Below, piece by piece: positions 34,558-46,428 of a stretch of DNA of 64,000 bases. The notes under the pieces are model-generated. The model had not been told where the DNA came from, ran no database searches, and saw only the letters and a program-made list of their open reading frames with translations. A program made the position numbers and the translations under genes. The DNA is taken from the NCBI RefSeq assembly GCF_011397635.1, contig NC_064771.1:17237379-17301378 (forward strand). The letters are read 5' to 3'. Origin of the DNA: Epinephelus fuscoguttatus (taxonomy: Eukaryota > Chordata > Actinopteri > Perciformes > Serranidae). Each line of letters begins with the position of its first letter. Positions within the stretch are counted from its first letter, which is position 1.

Positions 34558-34673
34558 TTGTTGCCTGGTGCTCTGTCTGTGCCTGTCTTTATCCACCCTG
34601 CTGCTACAGAGCCTCTGGGTGCCGATTGAGATGACCAGGGATGAACCTGCTGGCAGGTCACCTGAGGAACAAG
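34558..34673 (+). CDS. mgat5b: Signal-anchor exon of the mgat5b-like gene
   Basis: In the frame that joins the next exon (GAA CAA G|GT CAG) this exon reads through LVLCLCLSLSTLLLQSLWVP and then IEMTRDEPAGRSPEEQ. That is a type II Golgi membrane anchor followed by stem. Two acceptors are possible: CCCTCTAG before 34558 and TGCTGTAG before 34521. No in-frame ATG precedes the anchor, so an upstream exon must supply it. Starting at the ATG at 34631 would delete the anchor and is unlikely. Confidence 0.75.
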
Positions 34674-37600
34674 GTAACATATACACACACAGCTTAGTTT
34701 AGAAGTGGACAGTTAAAAAACAGAAGCCTTAACCTTTTTAATAGTAAAACATGAAACATCCATGTGTTCCTAGACAAACATGGTGTTTGAGCAGCACTGA
34801 TTATGAATAACGTATAATAAGCACATCATAAAATTATAATCTCATTCAGATGTGATGTCTTCACACCAAGTGCTTATTGTGGAAATAGAGCAGCATTACT
34901 CCAGGGGATAGGACCTGATCTGACTGTCTTCCCAGTGTTAGATGAAGCTTTGTACACAATTCGTGGTGGGTCCTCCCATGTTTCTGACAGTTGTGGGTTT
35001 GCGGCCAAGATACCCGTGCTCAACTCAATCGTCTACCTAAACTGTTTCCCTAAAGAAGGGTATTTAAGGGGGCAGGAGACAAAGTTGTTTGGGCAAAAGC
35101 TTTTTTCCTGGTTTACAAGGAAGAGACAAATATTGTCAACATTCTCCTCCAGAGTGTGTGTGTGTTTCTGTAAAATCAGCGTTCTTTCTTTTGCACCCAA
35201 GGAATAAATTAGCATATTCTGGTGCCATGTCTACCCCAGGCTCAGCAAGCTCCACTCTGTGTTTTAAATGGTTCTCTACTTAATGTTCAATTTGTTGTTT
35301 TTGTTAGGGATCTTAATTTAACCATTTTGTTTGTATCATTCTGATATTGGTTTAATTTTCAATCAGATCAATTTAGATAAAAAATATAATCTCATACAGA
35401 TGCTGCGCAGTTAATCAATTTAACCATCTCATGAGGGTTAAAAAACAGACGCACAGATTTAATTCAAGGCATACCAAGACCACATTGTTTTGTGAAAGAC
35501 TCTGATAAGATCAATCCGATTCAAAATGTAATCACATACGAGGACTTTTTATCTAAACATCCTGATTCGTTTCTTCTCAAATTCAAGGAAATTTATCTTT
35601 AGCAGAGAGTAAAAACCACTGGTGCATCTCAGCCAGCCACAGGCCCACAATTGGTCTGTGCTTTGAGAGACCCACCACGAGTTGTGTACAAAGAGCCAAC
35701 CAGCCATGGTCAACAGTTGTGTTGGAAAATATGCCACATGGGGGAAGCTGTTGGTCAGCGTGCACAATTAGTCCAGCTCAAATTTAGAGGCTTAGCTTCG
35801 ATCAGCCACTTTGAAAAATTATCCGTCTGACCAAGTCAGTTGATGTCGTATCCAAACTTAAATTCAATCCTGGCTGCGGCAGACAGGAAGTTTGTATCAG
35901 TGGGTTGCTTTTATTTTTTTGAAACACATTGTTGTTCTTTAAAAACACATAATAAAGATCTTTGTACTGCTCATTTTCTGTCTCTCCAAATTTGACACAA
36001 ATGTTCACTTGGACTCAAGGATGAACTGGTTAGATTTTTGTGGTCATAGCTCAAAGGTTAAGGTCAGAGTGATCTTGCCTTGTCTCGTTCTTGTGAACAT
36101 GATACCTTAAGAATACCTCGAGGAAATTTCTTTGAATTTGGCACAAACTTTCACTTGGACTCAACTATGAACCAATGAGATTTAGGTTATCAAAGGTCAA
36201 GGTCACTGTGACCTTGCATCCATTTCACTCTCATGAACGCAATATCTCAGCAAGACCTCAATAGAGTTCTCTCCAATTCGGTACAAACATCCACTTGGAC
36301 TCAAGAATTAACTGACTGACTGAATTTGGTGGCCAAAGGTCAAAGCTCAAGGTCACTGTGACCTCACAAAACATGTTTTTGGCCATAACTCAAGAGTTAG
36401 TACGCTAATTATGACAAAACTTAACACAAATGTCTAATAGGATAGGATTTTCTGACCATTACTCAATGTTATATCAGGAACAGAAGGGGAGACATTTGGT
36501 CAGACACTGAATCTTGGTGCCCACCTTGAAACTGTGCTGACTGTGTAGATCTTCTGTGCTGCCAGGGGAAAGATGTGTGTAAAGCATTCATGTTTTCACA
36601 GACATGAATGTAAACTGTAAGTGAGGTATTTGCGGAGAGTTACGACCGCAAAGCAGTAACTCTAGTTTTACTTGTCATATGACAAGTAAGTAAGGGTTGC
36701 ACACATGTACCCACACACATTATTGTATTAGCTGCACAAACACACATTTATAAGTGTTTAAACTGTTTTGTCACACTTATATGTCATAGTAGTTATGTCA
36801 TACAATTGGCATTAAGATATTACAGGATCACACCTCTTCTCTCCCATTCATCTGTCATTGCATCTGCCCAAAGGGCCCCTGGGCATGTAAGTAGTGATAT
36901 GCTGACAGTCAGCTGAACAAATACAGGTGAAATGACATCACCAGTCTGGTGGATTTTACATTTAATCAGAGGTCAAAGCTCTGTCCCCAAGGAGATCCTT
37001 ACTCTGACCTCAGATCAACCCTAACTCCACCAGCATCCCCCCACCTCACCAAGTAGGAAAAACACAGCGTAACTTGTCTTTCTCAACAACTGTTTCCAAC
37101 CATCCTGAGGCCCCCACTATAACACTTAATATTGTTCATACAGTGCCAACACATGCTTCATAGAAATATTTCAATCAAGACAGCTTTGATCTGCCATCTC
37201 AAATGACTCATTTAAGCTCCTCTGGCAGGCTTTTAAAATACAAAGTCGATGTTTTTACGGTTATAGCAGTGGTTCTCAAACTTTTTCTGCCATGCCCCTC
37301 TTCAGAAGCCCTGGTTATCCATGCCTCACCTGCAGTGACTCTACGCCCCCGCAAGGAGGCATGCCCCACAGTTTATGAACCACTGAGTTATGGCAAGTTG
37401 GTAACTACAGTCGAATGCATGGCAACTAGCTATGTAGCTAACAGAGAGCTTAACTGTGAAAACTGCTAGTTCAGATCAGTCAAACACTTTACACTGGTCG
37501 ACCTTTCAGATCAAAAACAAGAGGTACTGTAGTTTGTTAAAAACAGTAATAACATATAGACACTGTAACCCACATTTTATGGCCTTAAATGTAAAATGCT

Positions 37601-40600
37601 TGTTTTTCGGTGTGGGTGTCTTGTAAATGTTGGAATCCTTCTTTGAAGACACTTTATAAGTGGTTAAGGCTCTGGTTTCCAAACTGGGGGTCAGGACTCC
37701 CTCTGGGTCTCCAAGGTAAATCTTAGGTGTTAAAATGTGATTAAAGAAATATGAATTAAAAATACATATTTCTATCACACAAGATTATGTTTCATTCATT
37801 TAAAATTTAGTCAGGACCACTTTAGTAAAAGAAAACTTTATTTCCATTTGCAGTATTATATTTGGTGGTATCATTCTGTTCTGGGGCTCTGCCTCTCTGC
37901 CTTTCCTAGGCCTATCCAGAAAGCCTAAGGTGGAGAGAGCACACCTCTCTGCCCTTCCATATGCCTAGATGAAAAGTCTAAGGTGGCGAGACCACACCTC
38001 CCCTCCACATGCCTTCGTGGAAAGCTTAAGGCAGAGAGAGCACACATCTGTGCCCTTCCATACGCCTGTGTGGAAAGCTTTAAGGTAGAGAGAGAGCACA
38101 CCAATCTGCCCTTTCATGCGCATACGTGGAAAGCCTTAAGACAGAGAGAGCAAACCTCCCTGCCCTTCCATGTGGCTACATGAAAAGCCTATGGCAGGGA
38201 GAGCAGCAGCAAAGGCCCCCGGGGAAGAGAACAGAGCAGCATCAATGACAAACAGAAATGACACTGATAAGTCAGACACAGCATGAAAAGGAGGAGCTGG
38301 GGTGAAGGCGGGTTGCAATGCGGCTTGCAGAGGAAGCAGCAACAGTAGGCAGGCCAGAGCAGTTTAAATAGGGTAATTGGTTGGGTAGAAAGGAATCATG
38401 TAATCTATCAGCTGACTCCCTTCCATCAACCAGCTGCTCCATGAGTTGATTGGGCTGTTTGAGATCAACTGATATAGCTGGGATGTAAGCTGAGCTTGAC
38501 ATTGTGCCCTGCCTGAACTAACACTATGCTCAATTTGTTGTTTTTTCCCTTATAAAATATTGGACATTTTCATCTCTTTAGGACTCTAAAAACTAGGAAA
38601 AACCAAACTGCTGACTCCTAATTTCTGCATCAAGCTTATTCCCTGTGACAAGAGGTTGCAAAGAGATGTTGCATTATTTTAAGGGGTCACAAGCCAAAAA
38701 GGTTGGGAAGCACTGGGTTAATGAATGCACAGCACATGTATGTAAATATGCTGTTTGTGAATAACTTGAGGTCAGCAGTTTGAGCTTAACACTACATTCA
38801 ACAATGAAGGTGTCTGAGGAAACATTCACAAAACATATACATACAGTATGCCTGTATATATATATGAGTGTATGTGCCAGTTTGTGTGTGTGTGAGCCGT
38901 CCTTGAAACCACAAAGCTCTAGTTACAATCAGAAATGTTAACAGAAAGTATAACATCTTTATCTGTCATAAAAAAAGTCCTTCAGGAAAAATCACCTTTG
39001 TAAAAATGACCAGTTACCCTCTACATGGAATATGGAAAATACACTTAGCCCTAACTGCTGCTTTGTTTGCAGTAGATCAGGTTAAGAAAATAGCATTACA
39101 TCACCCTGCTGTTTCATGAGACACAGAACAAGATTTCCCATGACATAACACACAGTATTACTACTTAAACATTGTGATGGGGGTAGCATATGATACTGTA
39201 CATACACGACATGCCATGTTGTATTTACTTTATGTCACAGGTCAGCGTGGTCCTGGCTTTCGCAGGCTGGCTCTCCGCTTGGAGGCTTTGAACACTCAGG
39301 TGCAGAGGCTGAGCAGAGAGAGAGATGCAACTCAGCTGACAAAAGATGATCTCAGTCTGCTACTACAGAGGTAATCAACAACATCTCTCGTCTTAACATA
39401 CAAACAGGGTATAGCTTATTGTATTTGTTCATACAGTATGGATACATATGCGCTTGTTCTCCAGCTTTAGACAGGACCAACAAGGCTTAGCCCGTTTGGT
39501 GGAGAGGGAGTTGAAGAGAGTGTCTCAGAGGCTTGACCAGCTCACCCGTCATCAACACCATCACCATCAGTCTCACACACCATCTCCACATGATCACCTC
39601 GGATTACACACAGGTAAAGCTCAGCCCAGACCTTCATGTTTGTGACCACCTCCAGTGTGGGACTGATAAAGTCTTGTCTCATCTTGTCTTAACTTAAACA
39701 CATACCTTTTGTTTTTACCTTCTTGATAATAATATACATTTTTAAAGATTTTAGAGTTGTATCGAAGTGTTTTTAAATCTGAAAAGTCTGAATTTATGAC
39801 ATGATATCATCAAAACTGCACACATCGTATGCACAACGCTCTATGACATTTTTGTTCAAAGTGTGGCCCGCGACATTTGAGGCTTTGCTTCTGTTGGGGG
39901 GTCCGGTGGATCCTCTCCTGGCACTTTTTTTTTTTTTTGGATAAAAAAGCTCTGTTTTGATGCTTTTTATGCTCTTTGGGACCTTCTTTATAATCAAAGT
40001 ACAAAAAAAATTCCAGTGTGGGTCAGTTTATTTTTACTGTGAGTTAGAAAATTGTCGGCGGGCCACCCAGCACCCTAGTATCACTGATCTATGGGGTCTA
40101 AATTAGCCTGGCTGAGACCCCACACTCCGATTTAGACTGAAAAGACAGGTGTATTGGGCTATCACATACAAATCTTGCCTAGTCTTGCTGTAATTTTACG
40201 ATGCACTTTGCTTAAAGCAGCCCATTGTCCAAGCTAAAACAGAGATTTTAGGGTTTGTTCCAGTTATAACATGCTCTAACATTCTGGCTACACCAAATAA
40301 ATACACTCTCCCCTCCCTGCATGTTGCCAGCTTCAATAATTGCAAGCTTCTCTGTGGTTTACTGCAGTGGTAGCGTGATACTCTGAGCCAAATGCACAGT
40401 TCATAGCCTCAATAGAGGTTAACCACACAGTGAAATTAACAAGCTGTGATAATGGAGGGTGTGAATGGGGGGGGTTAAAGGGCAGTGGGTGCAGGTGGTT
40501 ATGGGGGATGAAGTCCTTGAATAGAAGTTTAACAAGTCCCACAGAGCCAGTGTCGATCAACTGGTTGTGGGGAGCGGAAAAAAAGTTTACATCTACACTA

Positions 40601-40662
40601 CGACCCTCCTGAGAGGTGTCAGGTGAGAGTCGGGTTACGCACCCTGGTTGGCACGCGAGGGG

Positions 40663-40701
<39 letters not shown>

Positions 40702-43700
40702 CAGTGGGGATGAGTGGCTGCCTCCTTTCTTGAAAAAGGGAATTCATAAAGCACAGGCCACACAGACACCATACCGTGCGTATGCAATGGTACACACTTG
40801 TCGACATGCACAATTATGCAGTATGTACGCACATGCCACCCGCATGCACACAAACACACACTTCCCCATCACCAGCCTGTTTGCCCCTTACCCTCCTCCT
40901 CTCACATTACCTCACACTCATAAAATACGACTGAATTACCCAGGAGTCCTTTCACCAACTTGTCTACTCATACTCATGTTTTTGCAGAGGGAGCACTTTT
41001 TTCTTTTTTGCCGTGCTCCTATAGCGTATCACTGTTTTTAGGCTTTCACACTTCTGGTTTTCTTATCTTTTTTTCCCCCTCTTTTCCTTTTTACTGTGTT
41101 GTTTTACATAGTTAAGGACTGTGTATTTTGGCTGGGGCGAGCATTGTAAAAGGGTATGTTTGGTAGGAGGCAGGTGGGTCAGGTGTGTGTGAGTGTGTGT
41201 GTTCATTCCAGCTGATTGACATTGGCTGGAGATGGTGGGGGGGCTTACGGGAAAGGGCCTCTGAGAACACACTGCCTCTACTCTAATGCCTCTTACACGC
41301 ATGGCAGCACTATACATCGTGCTGATGGCTGCTATTCATTGTGAACATTTCAGCGGAGAGGTTGTATATCAAAGTTATTATTCACTGTTCTTCATTACCC
41401 ACGTTGAGTCGACTCCACAATGTGCTTTTTGTTACTAAAGCCAGGATTTGGGAATAATGATGCATTCAAAATGGCCACATAAAGAAAAACTGTGTGACAG
41501 CTAATATCTTACCCACAGGGCCCAATGAGAGGTGTGAGGTGCCAATGGACCCTGCGTATCCGGTGTGTGCGGAGAAAGTGGAGGTGAGAAAGTGGAAATA
41601 TATGGTAGCATGAAATTAATGGCTCTGTGTGTGCACTGTTTTAGGTGTATTGAAGTGCTTAACTCAACTTAAAGGGACAGTCCACCCCCAATTAAAAAAT
41701 ACACATTTTTCCTCTTACCTGTAGAGCTGTTAATCAGTCTAGATTGTTTTAGTGTGAGTTGCTGAGTGTTGGAGATATCGGCTGAAGAGAAGTCTGCCTT
41801 CTTTTCAGTATAATGGAACTATATGGCACTCATCTTGTGGTGTTCAAAATGCCCCCCAAAAATTGGAAAACTCAACAGCAATGTCTCTTTCTGGAAATCA
41901 TAATGAGTTTCTCAAGATCAGTGGTTCCCAACTCGTTCAACCCCGGGGGTCCAGTTTTCTCCTTGGTCATTAGTTCAAGGTCCACACAGTTTAATATATT
42001 CAGTGTCATATTTGTATTTGGCATGTTGTCTAGCTAGTTTGCTGCCTCTGTCAAAGAGCTGTCCGTTAGTCACTCACTCTACAGCAGGAAACAGCACTTC
42101 AAAGCCAAAGCTCTGTGTCGGAAAATCACTGTGCTTCAAAATAAAGTGTGTTTTTACAAACATGACACATTGGCAAGTCACTTGCGGTCCATTAAGAGTG
42201 GACCACGACCCACCAGTTTGGGATCACTGGGAGTTTGTTGTGACCTTAGCCCTTTTTAAATAGGAATTGTGCAAATTTGCAGGAAAGCCCAATCAGTCTT
42301 CATTCAGCATTGGCAATTTAAAAACAAAATCGGGGAATGAAGTGGCATTTTGCTTCATTCCCCAATTTTGTTTTTAAACTGCTGAACGAAGACTGATTGG
42401 GCCACTGGGGAGACAATTCCTTGTCTCCCCCTCATCTTTACAGTGTCTGTAAGGTTTGTGTTTCCCTCTTGCTGCTAGCTGCTCATTCCTGCTATCAGCC
42501 GTTTCCTGTTAGTCCACCTCCAGTTGGTCGCACGTGAGGCATCGTCAACAACTCCTCCCACAAGTCATGGCGGAAGGGTGCCTTGTTCTTTTTAAACCAA
42601 AAAGGTTCTGCCAATATGTTTACCCCTTTGCGCTGGAAATTGGGCATCTCGGATCAACTCGCCAATCCAGCTGCGTGTCTCAATGCTCGCAACATTCGCT
42701 GAAAATCTGGCAGTGTAAAAGGGGCTATTGTTTTCTTTCTACCGCACTACACCCACCAACTGTACCACTGCACTGTTCTTTCACAATCCACCCTACTGAA
42801 GGAAAGAGGATTTCAAGTTACAGCTGGTTATAGCTCTGCCAGGGAAGACAATATTAATGTTTACATCTTGTGCTGGTACGACCACGAGCATGAGTAGATG
42901 CACAGTTCCTGTACATTGTTTCTGTACATAGGTGTAGTTCAGAAGAAAATAGTTCCTGCATGAAACTGCTCACAACAAGGTCTGTGGATTATCCTGAGTA
43001 ACCTGTTCATGATTTCTGGAAAAAGGCATTGCTGTTGAGTTTTTCAAATGTATTTTTTGGTACTTTGAGCACCACAAGCCGAGTGCCATCTAGTTTCATT
43101 AGGTTTGAGAGAAATCAGACATCTCTATGGTTGATATCTACAACAATCAGCAACTCACACCAAAAAAATCTAGGTTTATTAATAGCGCTACAGGTAAGAT
43201 AGTAAAGCTATGTGTTTTTGATTTGGGGTGAACTGTCCCTTTAATGTTGTTTGTATGTAGTTCCCAGTATATGAGCTGGATATGGAAAAAACATTTTAAA
43301 ATCATGGCTATTACAGTATAGCATGATATCACTAAAAATGCACCTTGTTATTTTGGCTGATTTAACATCTGTCTCTCTGGCAGTTCCTGCGGGCCCATTG
43401 GCAGTCAGACTCCTGTTATGCCTTTTATGGAGTGGATGGTACAACATGCTCCATACTGACATACCTTAGCCAAATAGAGGACTTTTGTCCCCCTCGTCTT
43501 GGAAGAAACCACTCTGCGCTGCCATGGCACCAGAAACCTCCCTCTCATACACAGAAGGTACAAACACTGTATCACTACTATCACTATACTGTAGAATGAT
43601 TAAGCTCATGATCTACTCCACTAAAACACTACTATAATTTCTGTTTCACGACATGCATACAGGCTGAGATACATACAACTCTGAGCCCACTGTATGAGGT

Positions 43701-46374
43701 CATCAGCAACAGCAGTGGTCCCGCTGTAAACTTCATCCGATCCAGAGTAGAAAGGATGTCTGAACGGTGGATACAAGCTGCTCTGAGGATGAGGCAGAGC
43801 AGCAACAGGACAGTCTCGACCCAAATGAGGGTATAACAACGAGATATTACCCCAACATATGTTTAGAGGTTATCAAAAACACCCCTGTGTGATTATGATG
43901 TTTATGTAAAGGGTTTTTAGTATCCATTAAAGTTGGATTTGGATTTTATAACGCACCCACCTCCTCTAGGTGCTGCTGTATCCTGGGGCCCTGGCTGGGA
44001 GTGTTGGCCAGCGTTTTGAAGCCCTGGTGGAGAGAGGGGGTCCTCTAGGGGAGCTGGTCCAGTGGGCCGACCTCGGCGCCTGTCTCACAATCCTGGGCCA
44101 CAACTTAACCTTCAGCACCTCACAGCAACAACTCCACAGGTTGGCACCACTGTCATCTACCACTACTTTCATCTGACACAAAATGTTTAATGGCAAAGTA
44201 CTGATTACACATATGAACAAAGTTATTTGTAGGTGTCTAGTCTTGGATTACACTGATATGACGATTGATGTTGAATGATGCTGGTGTGATGTGTGTTTAT
44301 TGTGATTGGTCCAGCCTGGTAGGTGCTGCGCCAGGGCAAGGCAGTTGTCCAATCCAGAGGCCCCTGACCTTTGACCTCATCTACACTGACTACCATGGCC
44401 TTGCTCACCTTCAAGGCGCCATGGGACTGGCTTTCCTGCATTACCAGTACGACCACAATTTGTTTTTTAATGAACCAGCACTCCTATGTTTTCTATGATA
44501 TTTTACATTTACACAGTTTTTAATCTCTGTAAACATGAATATTCATATAAATGCAGAATCTGTTGGCAACAGTATACGATTTAGTGTCAGAAGTGTTTTA
44601 GTTTGCATTTGTAGTCCAACTGACATCGACCAGTTACAAAAGAGGTGGAATGCATCAGCCAAAATGCAATCTCGGAACACATCGGCTATCATTTGATGTG
44701 GAGTTAGCTTTTTTCTAATTTATCGGCATTCATATGCGGATATCTGCCTTTATGAGTCAAAATCATTTCTGGACCTATCCCAAGTTGCTAATTGTACCAT
44801 AAATAATGCACAGAAGAGGAGGTCTTGTCCCAGATATCCACTGGCTTCACTGGATCTCCTAAAATATTGGTCACAGAGGCGTCAGTTTATAGCCAGTGGG
44901 TTGCAAGATTACACAGTTTTATGCATTTTGCAATGAGCTACAAGTGCATTTAATGGTCCTTTGGATCAATGCCTTTCGTGTAATGGTAGATAAAAGATGT
45001 ATAAACCCTGACCTCTATTTAATGATTATCATAAATGAAAAAGCCACATTCTTGTAAGCCCTTAAATAAGAGTCATGTGATAGAGGCAGCATTACACACC
45101 ATAAGTTGTTAATATATTAATAGAAAATGACTGTGTGTCAATGTAAGATACATTTTCTGATCAGCTATTTTCAAAAATTCATTCCAGGTGTCGCTTCAGA
45201 ATCCTGGACTCCTTTGGCACCGAACCAGCCTTTAACTTGGGGAGTTATGCGCATAGTCATGGATATAAAACGCTGTGGGGCAGCTGGGGTCTGCAACCTC
45301 TGCAGTATATGACCATGTTCCGTAAGTCTGTGCATGTATTCGTGTGTGTGTGTATGTGTGGACGTGTATGTTGTGGGGACATAAATCTGTTTACACAGTC
45401 ACATTGTGGGGACTTCTCTTCCTTTCGGGGACACGTCCCCACAATGTAAATCTTTTAAGTTTAGAATGAAGACTTGGGTTACAGTTAGGGAGAGATGGAT
45501 GGAAACATAACTCTGTGTTTGTGTGTGTGTGTGTACACACGTTTGTAATCATGCAAACATGTGACTCAACTGTGACACTGTCTGATGGCAACTCAGTACA
45601 GTACATTGATTCAAAATAACAGTACCTATTTCTCAACACACATTTCCAGACATATTTATATCTTGCTGCCGCAGCACTGATCCTTCACATGCACCCCTCT
45701 AAGCGTCTTCACAGTGAGAGGATTAATAGCTGAGGTTAAATAAACTCAGTGCCCAGACTGAGCTTTCATTCCAACACCTCTCCCTGTCATCTTCCCCACC
45801 CTGCCGGGAGATGGAGACAAGCTGGACGCCCTGGGCCGAGAGCCGCCTCAGCCTCTAACACTGTTTATTTGTCTTGCTGAGGGGGAGACAGGGATGGATG
45901 TTAGCTGACGGTGGGGAAGGTGCAGAAAGAAAGAGACAAAGACACAGGAAGTAGAAAGAAGCCTGAGATAAGAGCGGGCGGGTGATTATGCTTCTGTTTT
46001 GAAATGGGGAAGAGGAGGACAGTTGACTAAAGGACACTGAACAGACAAGCAATGAAGCAGAAGTGTATACAGGCACTGAAACACTGAAACCAAGAAACTT
46101 CATGCATCACAGCTTCCCGTCACACCCCCACATGTTGCATGATTTTGATCGTATCAGTCTGTTGTTGCATATCTCTGCTAATCTGATAAGTGAGCCTATA
46201 CAGGTGTAAGAGACAAGCAAGGACAAATGAAGCTGAAAAGAAGCCAGGAGGAAATTAAGTGCTGCTGTACGGGTGAATGAGGGGAGATTTGGCTTAAGTC
46301 TTTTAAACATGTATCTTAAATGACACACACACTGACAAATGTTGTAGAAGTCAATGTGATGCTTGCACACAAGT

Positions 46375-46428
<54 letters not shown>

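Larger units (their letters stand above)
41669..43244. mobile_element. Large TTAA-flanked MITE with nested insertions
   Basis: Begins TTAAAGGGACAGTCCACCCC and ends GGGGTGAACTGTCCCTTTAA, an inverted terminal pair bounded by TTAA. Subterminal segments ATTAAAAAATACACATTTTT and AGTGTGAGTTGCTGAGTGTTG pair loosely with the other end. A hAT MITE (41919-42229) and a hairpin (42287-42402) sit inside. No reading frame; it fills much of an mgat5b-like intron. TTAA target use recalls piggyBac-type movers. Confidence 0.8.

Noticed and set aside
34631..34673. ATG at 34631 as the true start of the mgat5b-like protein
   Set aside because: It would remove the Golgi membrane anchor encoded just upstream in the same frame.
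37983..38183. 66-codon ORF with repeating LPFHA/LPYAC phrases
   Set aside because: Product of the 53-bp minisatellite, not a gene.
40616..41041. 141-codon plus-strand ORF with a CVCVCV run
   Set aside because: Reads through a (GT)18 microsatellite inside an mgat5b-like intron; the rest has no similarity.
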